This document shows positions 1 to 8,410 of a stretch of DNA of 64,000 nucleotides, one piece after another; within the stretch, counting starts at the first letter, position 1, and every line of letters begins with the position of its first letter. The notes beneath the pieces were generated by a model, which ran no database searches, was not told the DNA's origin, and saw only the letters and a program-made list of their open reading frames with translations. The position numbers were made by a program, and so were the translations under genes. The stretch is taken from the NCBI RefSeq assembly GCF_036226505.1, contig NZ_CP108484.1:5146001-5210000 (forward strand). Reading direction: 5' to 3'. The stretch comes from Kitasatospora sp. NBC_01246 (GTDB lineage: Bacteria; Actinomycetota; Actinomycetes; Streptomycetales; Streptomycetaceae).

Positions 1-1
1 G

Positions 2-481
2 ACGCTCTACTACCTGACCTGCCCCAAGGCCGCCTCGCTGATCGGCACGCTGGAGGCGGACGGCGTGATGAAGGAGCAGACCGCCCGGCTCGCCGAGGAC
101 CCGGAGCTGGCCGCCGCCTACCAGAAGGCGCACGAGGACTACATCGCGCGCCGCGACGCCATCGAGGTGCTGGAGGGCTTCCCCAGCGCCGGCGGCATGC
201 CGGACCGGGTGAAGTGCCTGCACGTGCTGGTCGGCCACTCGCTGGCGGCCGGCGAGGGCGTCAACCCGCTCGGCGACGAGGCGATCGGCATGCTGGAGGA
301 CTGGTGGGCCAAGGGCCCCTGCGTCTCCCCCGACGAGGTCGAGGCCGCCGGCGAGCGGGTCGCGAGGAACCGTGCCAAGCAGCAGGACCACGAGGCCGTG
401 ATCGCCGCCAAGCAGCAGAAGGCCGCCGAACGCGCCGCCAAGCGGGCCGCGCAGGAGAATGCCGAGGAGCCCGACGCATGA
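2..481 (+). CDS. DUF501 family protein (5' end outside window)
   Basis: The frame is open from the left edge, so the start lies outside the window; 159 codons plus the stop are visible. The beginning of the visible part (TLYYLTCPKAA) and the conserved segment RVKCLHVLVGHSLAAGEGVNP are the core of DUF501, an actinobacterial family of unknown biochemical function. The last 25 or so residues are a charged Ala/Lys/Glu tail. The stop overlaps the start of the next gene (ATGA), which implies translational coupling with Ppx/GppA. That pairing is a common actinobacterial arrangement near eno and the FtsB-like gene. The function cannot be told from sequence; the family call is fairly secure. Confidence 0.85.
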   Translation, partial: TLYYLTCPKAASLIGTLEADGVMKEQTARLAEDPELAAAYQKAHEDYIARRDAIEVLEGFPSAGGMPDRVKCLHVLVGHSLAAGEGVNPLGDEAIGMLEDWWAKGPCVSPDEVEAAGERVARNRAKQQDHEAVIAAKQQKAAERAAKRAAQENAEEPDA

Positions 482-1419
482 GTGTCACCCGGGTCGCCGC
501 GATCGACTGCGGTACCAACTCGATCCGCCTGCTGGTCGCCGACCTCGATCCGGAGACCGGGGCGATCACCGACCTCGACCGCCGGATGGTGATCAACCGG
601 CTGGGCCAGGGCGTGGACCGGACCGGCCGGCTGCACCCGGACGCGCTGGCCCGCACCTTCGCGGCCTGCCGCGAGTACGCCGAGGTGATCGCCGGCTTCG
701 GGGTGGCCCCGGAGCGGATCCGCTTCGTGGCCACCAGCGCCTCGCGGGACGCCGAGAACAGTGACGAGTACGCCAAGGGCGTGCGCGACATCCTGGGCGT
801 CGGGCCCGAGGTGGTGAGCGGCGAGGAGGAGGCGCACCTCTCCTTCGTCGGCGCCACCAAGGAGCTCACCGGCGGCCAGTTCCCGGCGCCGTACCTGGTC
901 TTCGACCTCGGCGGCGGCTCCACCGAGTTCGTGCTCGGCGCCGAGGACGTCCGGGCCGCCCGCTCGGTCGACATCGGCTGTGTCCGGCTGACCGAGCGGC
1001 ACTTCGGCGGCGCCGAGCTGCCCTCGGCGGAGCAGGTCGCCGAGGCGCGGGCGCACGTCCGGGCCGAGCTGGACAAGGCGGAGGAGGTCGTCCCGCTGAC
1101 CGGTGCGGCGACGCTGGTCGGTCTGGCCGGGACGGTCACCACGGTGTCGGCGATCGTCCAGGACCTGCCCGGGTACGACTCCGAGCGGATCCACCACTCG
1201 CGGATCACCCGCGAGGACGTGGCCCGGATCGCTTCCGAGCTGCTCGCCGCCACCCACGCCGAGCGTGCGGCCATCCCGTCGATGCACCCGGGCCGGGTGG
1301 ATGTCATCGCGGCCGGCGCGCTGGAGCTGCTGGAGATCATGGAGCGGACCGGCGCCGCCGAGCTGGTCGTGAGCGAGCACGACATCCTGGACGGCATCGC
1401 CTGGAGTATCGCCTCCTAG
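478..1419 (+). CDS. ppx: Ppx/GppA family phosphatase (exopolyphosphatase)
   Basis: A 313-aa cytosolic protein of the ASKHA fold that hydrolyses terminal phosphates of polyphosphate or the gamma phosphate of pppGpp. The first phosphate loop AAIDCGTNSIRLLVAD is at residues 6-21. The second, VFDLGGGSTEF, lies near residue 140 and carries the E/G pattern of the family. It is the short form of about 310 residues typical of Actinobacteria and lacks the C-terminal HD-like extension of the long enterobacterial enzymes. The start ATG overlaps the DUF501 stop by 4 bases, so the two are probably one operon, and a strong stem-loop follows 21 bases after the stop. Whether polyphosphate or pppGpp is the main substrate cannot be decided here. 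Confidence 0.9.
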   Translation: MSVTRVAAIDCGTNSIRLLVADLDPETGAITDLDRRMVINRLGQGVDRTGRLHPDALARTFAACREYAEVIAGFGVAPERIRFVATSASRDAENSDEYAKGVRDILGVGPEVVSGEEEAHLSFVGATKELTGGQFPAPYLVFDLGGGSTEFVLGAEDVRAARSVDIGCVRLTERHFGGAELPSAEQVAEARAHVRAELDKAEEVVPLTGAATLVGLAGTVTTVSAIVQDLPGYDSERIHHSRITREDVARIASELLAATHAERAAIPSMHPGRVDVIAAGALELLEIMERTGAAELVVSEHDILDGIAWSIAS

Positions 1420-1440
1420 CCCGGTGCGAGGCTTACCGCC

Positions 1441-1476
1441 CCGGCCCCGGAACCCCTTCGGGGGGTCCGGGGCCGG
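1441..1476 (+). terminator. Stem-loop terminator after ppx
   Basis: The 16-base arms at 1441-1456 and 1461-1476 pair with one mismatch around a TTCG tetraloop. There is no U tract, as is common for streptomycete terminators. Confidence 0.75.
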
Positions 1477-1504
1477 GGCGCGCCCGGGGCCCTGCGAGAA
1501 AGTT

Positions 1505-1520
1505 CGTGAATTTCTTCACA
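1505..1520. promoter_or_regulatory. Putative Rex operator upstream of ndh
   Basis: CGTGAATTTCTTCACA matches the streptomycete Rex operator core TGTGAA-N4-TTCACA at 11 of 12 defined positions. Rex is the NADH/NAD+-sensing repressor that controls respiratory genes. The site lies 328 bp upstream of the ndh start, so it would serve a distal promoter of a long leader, or act from a distance. It is the only such match I noticed in the window. Confidence 0.6.
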
Positions 1521-1836
1521 TGGCGATCCAGCCATTCGTCGCGCTGACCGGTCCGCTACGTCCGAAATGTGGGACCGAAGGCCTGTCCGTCGTGTCGCCC
1601 GCTGGATCGCAGGTGACGCCCCCGTGCGGGTTTGAAAATCGAAATCACGCGCGGGAACCCAGGCGTGCCATGGATCGTTGCTGCTCAGCAGGGCCGTTCG
1701 GGTCCGTAGCCTCACGGGGAGGCGGGGAGGGCTGTGAGACGGCTCCCCGGGGCCGAGAAAGTGGCCGCGAAGTGTAGCACAGGGTGTCCAGGAGCTTGTG
1801 ACGGGCCTCACGAAGGCTGCTCCGGACGGTGCTGGA

Positions 1837-1842
1837 TACTTT
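1837..1842 (+). promoter_or_regulatory. Possible -10 element of a leaderless ndh transcript
   Basis: TACTTT fits the TAnnnT pattern and ends five bases before the ndh ATG, which has no Shine-Dalgarno sequence. A transcript starting at or next to the ATG is plausible. No -35 hexamer is evident. Confidence 0.4.
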
Positions 1843-1847
1843 CGGAT

Positions 1848-3221
1848 ATGAGCACCACGGAGCGTCCTCGCATCCTCATTGTCGGCGGTGGTTACGTCGG
1901 CCTGTATGCCGCGATGCGCATCCTCAAGAAGATGCGCTATGGCGAAGCGACCGTCACGGTCGTCGACCCGCGGTCGTACATGACGTACCTGCCCTTCCTC
2001 CCCGAGGCGGCCGGCGGCAACGTCGCGCCCCGCAACCTCGTCGCGCCGCTGCGCAGCGCCCTCAAGAAGGCGGAGGTGCTCACCGGTGCTGTCACCGGTG
2101 TGGACCACGCCCGCAAGGTCGCCACCATCCAGCCGGCGGCCGGCGACTCGTACGAGCTGCCCTTCGAGTACCTGGTCGTCGCGACCGGCTCGGTCTCCCG
2201 GACCTTCCCGATCCCGGGTCTGGCGGAGCACGGCATCGGCATGAAGACGGTCGAGGAGGCCATCAGCCTCCGGAACCACGTCATGGCGCAGCTGGACAAG
2301 GCCGAGTCCACCACGGACGAGGCGATCCGCCGCAAGGCGCTGACCTTCGTCGTCGTCGGCGGTGGCTTCGCCGGTGTCGAGACGATCGCCGAGATCGAGG
2401 ACATGGCGCGCGACGCCGCCAAGATCTACAAGACCGTCAGCCGTGACGACATGCGCTTCATCCTGGTGGAGGCGGCCAACCGCATCCTCCCGGAGATGGG
2501 CCCGGACCTCGGTCTGTGGACCAAGGAGAAGCTCGAAGAGCGCAACATCGAGATCTACATCGAGACCTCGATGGACTCCTGCGTCGACCAGCACGTCGTG
2601 CTGAAGAACGGCGTCGAGGCGGACGCCTCCACCATCGTGTGGACGGCGGGCGTCAAGCCCAACCCGGTGCTGGCCAACTTCGGCCTCCCGCTGGGCCCGC
2701 GCGGCCACGTGGACACCGCCCCGACCCTGCAGGTCAAGGGCTTCGACTACGTCTGGTCCGCCGGCGACAACGCCCAGGTGCCGGACCTCGCCGCGGGCGA
2801 GGGCGCCTGGTGCCCGCCGAACGCGCAGCACGCCGTCCGGCAGGCCGCCGTCCTCGGCGACAACGTGATCTCGGGCATGCGCGGCTTCCCGCAGGCCGAG
2901 TACAAGCACAAGAACCTCGGTGCGGTGGCCGGTCTCGGCCTGCACAAGGGTGTGGCGATCCTCTTCGGCAAGTACAAGCTGAAGGGCCGTCCGGCCTGGT
3001 GGTTCCACCGCCTGTACCACGGCGCCATGGTCCCGACCATGAACCGCAAGGTGCGCGTCTTCACCGACTGGACGCTGGCGGTCTTCCTGAAGCGCGAGGC
3101 CGTCGGCCTGGCCCAGATGGAGAAGCCGTTCGAGGCGTTCCAGGAGGCCGCGGCGCCCGCGCCGAAGCCGGTCGAGGCCGCCAAGCCGGCCGCCGACAAG
3201 GAACTCGCCAGCAGCAAGTAA
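1848..3221 (+). CDS. ndh: Type II NADH:quinone dehydrogenase (NDH-2)
   Basis: A 457-aa flavoprotein that passes electrons from NADH to menaquinone at the inner face of the membrane without pumping protons. The N-terminal FAD-binding Rossmann motif is VGGGYVGLYAA (about residues 10-20). The second, NAD-binding motif VVGGGFAGVETIAEI is near residue 170, and the third FAD contact AGDNAQVP is near residue 308. The C-terminal region (about 395-425) carries the amphipathic membrane-binding helices, followed by an Ala/Pro/Lys tail. The ATG at 1848 was chosen because it places the Rossmann motif at the usual distance from the N-terminus; the frame extends upstream with unlikely sequence. A Rex-like operator upstream suggests control by the NADH/NAD+ ratio. 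A strong bidirectional terminator follows. Confidence 0.92.
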   Translation: MSTTERPRILIVGGGYVGLYAAMRILKKMRYGEATVTVVDPRSYMTYLPFLPEAAGGNVAPRNLVAPLRSALKKAEVLTGAVTGVDHARKVATIQPAAGDSYELPFEYLVVATGSVSRTFPIPGLAEHGIGMKTVEEAISLRNHVMAQLDKAESTTDEAIRRKALTFVVVGGGFAGVETIAEIEDMARDAAKIYKTVSRDDMRFILVEAANRILPEMGPDLGLWTKEKLEERNIEIYIETSMDSCVDQHVVLKNGVEADASTIVWTAGVKPNPVLANFGLPLGPRGHVDTAPTLQVKGFDYVWSAGDNAQVPDLAAGEGAWCPPNAQHAVRQAAVLGDNVISGMRGFPQAEYKHKNLGAVAGLGLHKGVAILFGKYKLKGRPAWWFHRLYHGAMVPTMNRKVRVFTDWTLAVFLKREAVGLAQMEKPFEAFQEAAAPAPKPVEAAKPAADKELASSK

Positions 3222-3348
3222 GCGACTGAGATCCCGGTGTGGGAGCACCGGGAAATGAGTCGGAGGCCCTCCGCCCGGCAGCGTCGCCGGACCACGACCT
3301 CCGTGGTGCTCAGCCGGCCGTGCGACCGGGCGGAGTACAGAAGTAGCG

Positions 3349-3383
3349 AAAGACCCCCACCGAACCCTCCGGTGGGGGTCTTT
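3349..3383. terminator. Bidirectional terminator between ndh and the ABC permease
   Basis: Perfect 14-bp arms at 3349-3362 and 3370-3383 enclose a 7-base loop. One side ends in TTT and the other starts with AAA, so it can stop ndh and the convergent permease gene. Confidence 0.9.
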
Positions 3384-3421
3384 CCGTGTGCGGCGCCGGT
3401 GCGGTGCCCGGCGCCGGTGGG

Positions 3422-5980
3422 TCAGTCGGTCTTGATGCTCTCCAGGATGTCCAGCTTGGACGCCCGGCGGGCCGGCCAGATCGCGGCCACCAGGCCGACC
3501 AGGCCGGCGAGCAGGAGGAAGAGCAGCAGCTGGCCGTAGGGGAGCGTCGTGGTCAGGCCCGCCATGCTGGACTTCAGGGTGCCGAGGATCCCCCAGGCCG
3601 TGTAGCAGCCGAGCAGCACGCCGATGCCGGCACCGAAGACCGAGATCACCACCGACTCCAGGCGGACCATCCGCTTGATGCCGCTGCGGTCCAGGCCGAT
3701 CGCCCGCAGCATCCCGATCTCGCGCTTGCGCTCGAAGACCGACATGGCCAGCGTGTTGACCACACCGAGGACCGCGACCAGCACGGACATCGCCAGCAGG
3801 CCGTACATCATGTTCAGCGCGATGGTGATGATCTGGCTGAAGTCGTCGCGGACGTCCTGCTTGGACTTGACCTCGATCACCGGGTTGGCGCCGGTGGCGT
3901 CCTTGAGCGCCTTCTTGAGCGAGTCGGTGGCACCGTCGGCGCCCTTGACCAGGACGTCGCTGATGTACGGCGTGGGCTCGTGCTTGACGATCTCGCTGTT
4001 GGCCAGCACCACCGGGCCGAGCATGCCGCCCGACTCGTAGACACCGCCGACGGTCAGCCGGCCCGTGGACTGGTCCGGGTAGGTGACGGTCAGGGTCGAG
4101 CCGGTGGTGACGTTGTTCTTCTTGGCGACGTCCGTGTCGATCAGGGCCTGGCCCTGGGCGAAGCCCGCGGTGGATCCGCTGGTCAGCTTGACGGAGACGA
4201 GCTGGTCGAAGGTGTCCGCGTCCAGGCCGCTGATCGACTTGGTGGTGCCGTTCAGGTCCCAGTAGACGGTGGTGAGCGGCGAGGAGGCCGTCACTCCGGC
4301 GGTTTTGGCGACCTCGGCGGGGACCTTCGGCGACAGGCTCATGTCGTTCGCGGTCGAGATCAGGTAGTCGGCCTTCATCGAGCTGGTGACGGCCTTGTCG
4401 AGGGCTCCGCCGACCGAGGCGCCGATCACCGTCAGGCCGGTGACCAGGGTCAGACCGATGGTGAGGGCGGCGGCGGTGGCGGCGGTGCGGCGCGGGTTGC
4501 GCACCGCGTTCTGCCGGGCGAGCTTGCCTGGCGTACCGGCCAGCTTGCCGAGCACCGGGCCGACCAGGGCGATCACCGGGCGGGAGAGCAGCGGCAGCAG
4601 GATGAAGACGCCGATCAGGGCGACCCCGGCGCCGAGGGCGACCGGTGCGCGGCCGTCGCCGTTGCCGGTGGAGGCGCCGTAGGCGACCAGCGCGCCGCCG
4701 CCCGCGGTGAGGATCGATCCGATGATGTTGCGGACCAGCAGGCTCTTCTGGCTGGTCGGCTGGTCCCCGCTGCTCATCGCGGCCACCGGGGCGATCCGCG
4801 AGGCGCGGAGCCCGGGCAGCAGCGCGGAGAGGACGGTGACCAGGACTCCGACCACCAGGGTGACCACCACGGTCAGCGGCTTGACCACCAGCGCGCCGGT
4901 GGGCAGGCCGTCGTTCAGCGAGTGGACGGCGGACTGCAGCCCGGCGCCGATCGCGATGCCGACCGCCAGGCCGGCCGCGGCCGAGAGGGCGCCGATCACC
5001 AGGGCCTCGATCAGCACGGACAGGGTGACCTGCTTGCGGCTGGCGCCGATCGCCCGCAGCAGGGCGAGCTCCTTGGTGCGCTGGGCGACCAGCATGGTGA
5101 AGGTGTTGGCGATGATGAAGATGCCGACGAAGAGTGAGATCCCGGCGAAGGCGAGCAGCATGGTCCGCATGCCGTCGGTGCTGCTCGTGATCATCTTCTG
5201 CTCGTCGTCCTTGAGCTGCTGACCGGTCTCGGCGTCGAACTGCCGGCCGGCCGGGAGCTTCTGCTGGGCCTCGGCGAGCAGCGCGGCCTCCGTGGTGCCG
5301 GGCTTGGCGGCGAGCACGACGCTGCTGTAGCGGCCCGGCTCCAGCAGCAACTGCTGGGCGGTGGCGCGGTCGAACAGGGTGAGCGTGCCGCCGGTGTTCA
5401 CCACCGGGTCGTCGGTGGTGAAGACGCCGGTGAGCTTCGCCTCGGCCACCGGGCCGTTGGAGGCGATCCGGACGGTGTCGCCGACCTTGTAGCCGCCCTT
5501 CTCGGCCGTCCTGCGGTCGAGGGCGATCTCCTGGGCCTTCTTCGGGCCCTGACCCTCCGCCATCGGGTAGCGGACGTCCTTGCCGTCCGCGCCGGGCGCG
5601 AAGTTGGCGCCCTTGGCGGTCCAGGCCTGGCCGATCAGGTTGCCGCTCCGGTCGGCGACGCCGGTGAAGCCGCTGACCACGCCGCGGGCCGAGGCGGCCC
5701 CGGGGAGCGCGCCGAGTTGCTGGACGGTGGCGTCGGTCAGGGTGGCCGCGCTCGTCTCGCTCTTCTCCCGGGCGGAGGCGGAGGAGCCGGCCGACCGGTC
5801 GACGATCTGGACCGACACGTCGGAGTAGCTCTTGGAGTTGCTGTCCTGCATGGCCTTGCCGAAGGTGTCGGAGAAGACCATGGTGCCGGCGACGAAGGCG
5901 GTGCCGAGCATGACGGCGAGGGCCGTCATCAGGAGTCGGCCCTTGTGGGCCAGCACGTTGCGCAGTGCGGTGCGGTACAT
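3422..5980 (-). CDS. ABC transporter permease, FtsX/MacB type
   Basis: An 852-aa integral membrane permease. A transmembrane helix sits at about residues 15-35 (LLMTALAVMLGTAFVAGTMV), followed by a large extracellular domain. A first FtsX-type membrane block lies at about 265-390 and contains the cytoplasmic coupling motif KELALLRAIGASRKQV. A second pair of helices is near 420-480. Another extracellular domain follows, and a second FtsX block at about 735-845 contains KREIGMLRAIGLDRSGI. This duplicated layout is typical of actinobacterial lipoprotein- or peptide-exporting ABC permeases. The start has AGGA upstream. The cognate ATPase lies 47 bp upstream on the same strand, so both form one operon. 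The substrate is unknown. Confidence 0.9.
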   Translation of the reverse strand: MYRTALRNVLAHKGRLLMTALAVMLGTAFVAGTMVFSDTFGKAMQDSNSKSYSDVSVQIVDRSAGSSASAREKSETSAATLTDATVQQLGALPGAASARGVVSGFTGVADRSGNLIGQAWTAKGANFAPGADGKDVRYPMAEGQGPKKAQEIALDRRTAEKGGYKVGDTVRIASNGPVAEAKLTGVFTTDDPVVNTGGTLTLFDRATAQQLLLEPGRYSSVVLAAKPGTTEAALLAEAQQKLPAGRQFDAETGQQLKDDEQKMITSSTDGMRTMLLAFAGISLFVGIFIIANTFTMLVAQRTKELALLRAIGASRKQVTLSVLIEALVIGALSAAAGLAVGIAIGAGLQSAVHSLNDGLPTGALVVKPLTVVVTLVVGVLVTVLSALLPGLRASRIAPVAAMSSGDQPTSQKSLLVRNIIGSILTAGGGALVAYGASTGNGDGRAPVALGAGVALIGVFILLPLLSRPVIALVGPVLGKLAGTPGKLARQNAVRNPRRTAATAAALTIGLTLVTGLTVIGASVGGALDKAVTSSMKADYLISTANDMSLSPKVPAEVAKTAGVTASSPLTTVYWDLNGTTKSISGLDADTFDQLVSVKLTSGSTAGFAQGQALIDTDVAKKNNVTTGSTLTVTYPDQSTGRLTVGGVYESGGMLGPVVLANSEIVKHEPTPYISDVLVKGADGATDSLKKALKDATGANPVIEVKSKQDVRDDFSQIITIALNMMYGLLAMSVLVAVLGVVNTLAMSVFERKREIGMLRAIGLDRSGIKRMVRLESVVISVFGAGIGVLLGCYTAWGILGTLKSSMAGLTTTLPYGQLLLFLLLAGLVGLVAAIWPARRASKLDILESIKTD

Positions 5981-6027
5981 GGGGTGTCCTGAACTCTGCG
6001 GAGGGGCGGGCTGCTGTCGGCGGGGGG

Positions 6028-6801
6028 TCAGCTGGTGCGGCCCTTGGCGTCGAAGCGGCGCATGCGGTCCAGGACGGTGTCGGCGGTGGGGCCGGCGAGT
6101 TCGTCGACGATGCGGCCGTCGGCGAGGAAGACGACGCGGTCGGCGTAGGCGGCGGCGACGGGGTCGTGGGTGACCATGACGACGGTCTGGCCGAGTTCGC
6201 GCACGGAGTTGCGGAGGAAGGAGAGGATTTCGGCGCCGGAGCGGGAGTCGAGGTTGCCGGTCGGTTCGTCGGCGAAGATGATGTCGGGCTTTCCGGCGAG
6301 GGCGCGGGCGCAGGCGACGCGCTGCTGCTGGCCGCCGGAGAGCTGGCTGGGGCGGTGGCCGAGGCGGCCGGAGAGGCCGACGGTGTCGACGACGCGGTCG
6401 AGCCAGGCCTTGTCGGCCTTGCGGCCGGCGATGTCCATGGGGAGGGTGATGTTCTCCAGGGCGGTCAGGGTGGGGAGCAGGTTGAAGGCCTGGAAGATGA
6501 AGCCGATGTGGTCGCGGCGCAGCTGGGTGAGCTGCTTGTCCTTGAGCCCGACGAGTTCGGTGTCGCCGATGGTGGAGGAGCCGGAGGAGACGGTGTCCAG
6601 GCCGGCCATGCAGTGCATGAGGGTGGACTTGCCGGAGCCGGAGGGGCCCATGATGGCGGTGAACTCGCCCTGCGGGAACGTCACGCTGACGTTGTCGAGC
6701 GCGACGACGCGGGTCTCCCCGTCCCCGTAGACCTTGTTGAGGCCGGTGGCGCGGGCGGCCGCCCGGCCGGTACGGACGGCGGTTGCGGTCGACGTGGTCA
6801 C
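6028..6801 (-). CDS. ABC transporter ATP-binding protein (MacB/LolD type)
   Basis: A 257-aa cytosolic ATPase that drives the adjacent FtsX-type permease. The Walker A is GPSGSGKST (about residue 60), the signature is LSGGQQQRV, the Walker B is IIFADEPTG, and the switch His lies in VMVTHD. The GTG start at 6801 has a perfect AAGGAG six bases upstream (6808-6813), which beats the longer frame reaching 7044. It is the first gene of a two-gene operon with the permease. No substrate-specific hint or neighbouring two-component system is visible, so the transported molecule is unknown. Confidence 0.93.
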   Translation of the reverse strand: MTTSTATAVRTGRAAARATGLNKVYGDGETRVVALDNVSVTFPQGEFTAIMGPSGSGKSTLMHCMAGLDTVSSGSSTIGDTELVGLKDKQLTQLRRDHIGFIFQAFNLLPTLTALENITLPMDIAGRKADKAWLDRVVDTVGLSGRLGHRPSQLSGGQQQRVACARALAGKPDIIFADEPTGNLDSRSGAEILSFLRNSVRELGQTVVMVTHDPVAAAYADRVVFLADGRIVDELAGPTADTVLDRMRRFDAKGRTS

Positions 6802-7193
6802 GGGGTGCTCCTTGTGGTCGGGCTGCGGACGGCGCCGGGGTGCGGGACGGCTCCGGAGGGCCGGTCTGCGCAGGGGTTCGGCGGTATCTCCATGCTCGGC
6901 CACGTGGTCACGGCTTCTCGTCGCTCCGCCGGACGGTTGGCCTGACCACCGCTGGGCGTACGTCCGGAGAAAGCCCTCATCCTCGGGTATGACGTCAACC
7001 CTGACCGGATCCCGCTGGCCGGATAGCACGCTCGGATTGGCCAAATCACGAACTGTTCGTCAGATGGCAAGGAAACATGACAACTTCCCTGGCTGGGAAC
7101 ATGCGAAAGGGGGAGGCGGGCGACTAGGCTCGGGGATGGCCCGCACGGGGACGGAGCACCACCTCCGACTGTCGGCAGGGCAGGTCCTTGAAG
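6802..7193. other. Divergent intergenic region, ABC operon and bldA
   Basis: 392 bases between the minus-strand ABC operon and the plus-strand tRNA. Apart from the ABC gene's ribosome site and a TAGGCT hexamer 63 bases before the tRNA, I see no gene and no clear operator. The short ORFs across it are not supported. Confidence 0.6.
7125..7130 (+). promoter_or_regulatory. Possible -10 element of the tRNA-Leu(UAA) gene
   Basis: TAGGCT fits TAnnnT and would start transcription about 57 bases upstream of the tRNA 5' end. No good -35 hexamer is seen at the usual spacing. Confidence 0.4.
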
Positions 7194-7275
7194 GCCCGGA
7201 TGGTGGAACGCAGACACGGGCAGCTTAAAACTGCTTGGCCGTGAGGCCGTGCCGGTTCGAGTCCGGCTCCGGGCA
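7194..7275 (+). tRNA. bldA: tRNA-Leu, anticodon UAA (bldA)
   Basis: A class II tRNA of 82 nt. The acceptor arms GCCCGGA (7194-7200) and TCCGGGC (7268-7274) pair perfectly, with A at 7275 as discriminator. The anticodon stem GGCAG/CTGCT encloses the loop CTTAAAA, giving anticodon UAA. A long variable arm GGCC-GTGA-GGCC and the T arm GCCGG-TTCGAGT-CCGGC are clear. The 3' CCA is not encoded (ACCG follows). In streptomycetes the only tRNA reading the rare UUA codon is bldA, which controls morphological development and secondary metabolism; this gene fits that role. The D arm GTG/CAC holds the loop GAACGCAGA, which lacks the usual GG pair. I saw no in-frame TTA codon in the genes annotated here, by eye only. 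Confidence 0.92.
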
Positions 7276-7417
7276 CCGCTCGACCCGCGGGGACGCCACC
7301 GGGCGTCCCCGCCGGGCGCCGCTCCCCGGATCCTCCTTGCGGCGTATCCCTATTCTTTTGCCAACCCATTACCCTTGTGGTGCGGGCGGTGCAGTGCCGC
7401 CACGGAGGGAATGAGCA

Positions 7418-8329
7418 ATGAGAAGCAGCAACCCGGTCTTCTCGCGGGAGGGGTCCTTCACCCGCGAGCCCGGCTACGCGGGTTTCGGTACCACGCAGGC
7501 CCCGCCGGCCGGGAGCCCGTACGCCGCAGGCCCCCCCGGCCAGAGCAGCCCGTACGGCGACAACCCGTACGGCAACAACCCCTACGCCCAGCAGCCGCAG
7601 GGCCAGGGTCCGCTGACCGACGAGCAGCTGGTCGAGATGTACGGCGCGCCGTCCGCCGGCCCGCTGGACACCGGGCGGATGACGCTCGACGACGTCGTCG
7701 CACGCACCGCCATGACGTTGCTCACCCTGGTCGCCTTCGGCGGGCTGGCCTGGTTCGCGCTGCCGGACCGGAACTTCGGCCTGGCCATCGGCGCCTCGCT
7801 GATCGCCTTCGTGGTCGGCCTGGTGATCTCGTTCAAGCGGAGTGTCAGCCCGCCGCTGATCCTGCTCTACGCGGGCCTGGAGGGCTTCGCGCTCGGTGCC
7901 GTCACCAAGGTGTTCAACACCATCTGGCCGGGCATCGCGATCCAGGCGGTACTGGGCACGGCGGCGGTCTTCGCGGCGATGCTGATCGCCTACAAGACCG
8001 GCCGGATCCGGGTCACCCCGCGGTACACGCGGATCGGCATCGCCATCGCCATGGGCTTCGTGCTCCTGCTGCTGGTCAACGCGGTCGCGTCGATGTTCGG
8101 TGCGGAGATGGGGCTGCGCTCCGGCCCGCTGGGCATCGTGGTGGGCCTGGTCGGCATCGGCCTCGGCGCGTTCTTCCTCTCGCTGGACTTCGCGGCCATC
8201 GAGCAGGCCATCGCCCAGGGCGCCCCGCAGAAGGAGTCCTGGCGGGCCGCCTTCGGGCTCACCCTGTCGCTGGTCTGGATCTACATCGAGATGCTGCGGC
8301 TGATCGCGATCCTGCGCGGCGACGACTGA
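7418..8329 (+). CDS. Bax inhibitor-1/YccA family membrane protein
   Basis: A 303-aa protein. About 100 N-terminal residues are rich in Pro, Gly, Tyr and Asn (SPYGDNPYGNNPYAQQPQG) and probably disordered on the cytoplasmic side. They are followed by seven hydrophobic helices between about residues 105 and 300. The helix content and the C-terminal segment with FGLTLSLVWIYIEMLRLIAI match the bacterial Bax-inhibitor-1 (TMBIM/YetJ) family, whose characterised members leak Ca2+ in a pH-dependent way. The start has GGAGG at the expected distance. The gene is monocistronic, with a perfect 18-bp terminator immediately downstream. Its role in actinomycetes is not established. Confidence 0.88.
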   Translation: MRSSNPVFSREGSFTREPGYAGFGTTQAPPAGSPYAAGPPGQSSPYGDNPYGNNPYAQQPQGQGPLTDEQLVEMYGAPSAGPLDTGRMTLDDVVARTAMTLLTLVAFGGLAWFALPDRNFGLAIGASLIAFVVGLVISFKRSVSPPLILLYAGLEGFALGAVTKVFNTIWPGIAIQAVLGTAAVFAAMLIAYKTGRIRVTPRYTRIGIAIAMGFVLLLLVNAVASMFGAEMGLRSGPLGIVVGLVGIGLGAFFLSLDFAAIEQAIAQGAPQKESWRAAFGLTLSLVWIYIEMLRLIAILRGDD

Positions 8330-8350
8330 TCACCGCGCCCCCCGCGCACT

Positions 8351-8394
8351 GCCGCCGGGCCCCGGAGCCTTCCGCTCCGGGGCCCGGCGGCTTT
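8351..8394 (+). terminator. Rho-independent terminator
   Basis: Perfect 18-bp arms (8351-8368 and 8374-8391), a 5-base loop, then TTT. It ends the Bax-inhibitor-like gene. Confidence 0.92.
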
Positions 8395-8398
8395 CGTC

Positions 8399-8404
8399 TA
8401 GGCT
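8399..8404 (+). promoter_or_regulatory. -10 element of a leaderless transcript
   Basis: TAGGCT ends six bases before the ATG at 8411, the spacing expected when transcription starts at the start codon. That start codon lacks a ribosome binding site. Confidence 0.45.
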
Positions 8405-8410
8405 CGCGCC

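Larger units (their letters stand above)
1420..1847. other. Intergenic region ppx-ndh
   Basis: 428 bases without a credible gene. It holds the ppx terminator (1441-1476), a Rex-like inverted repeat (1505-1520) and a possible -10 hexamer just before ndh (1837-1842). The ORFs across it have no Shine-Dalgarno site and poor codon usage. Confidence 0.7.
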
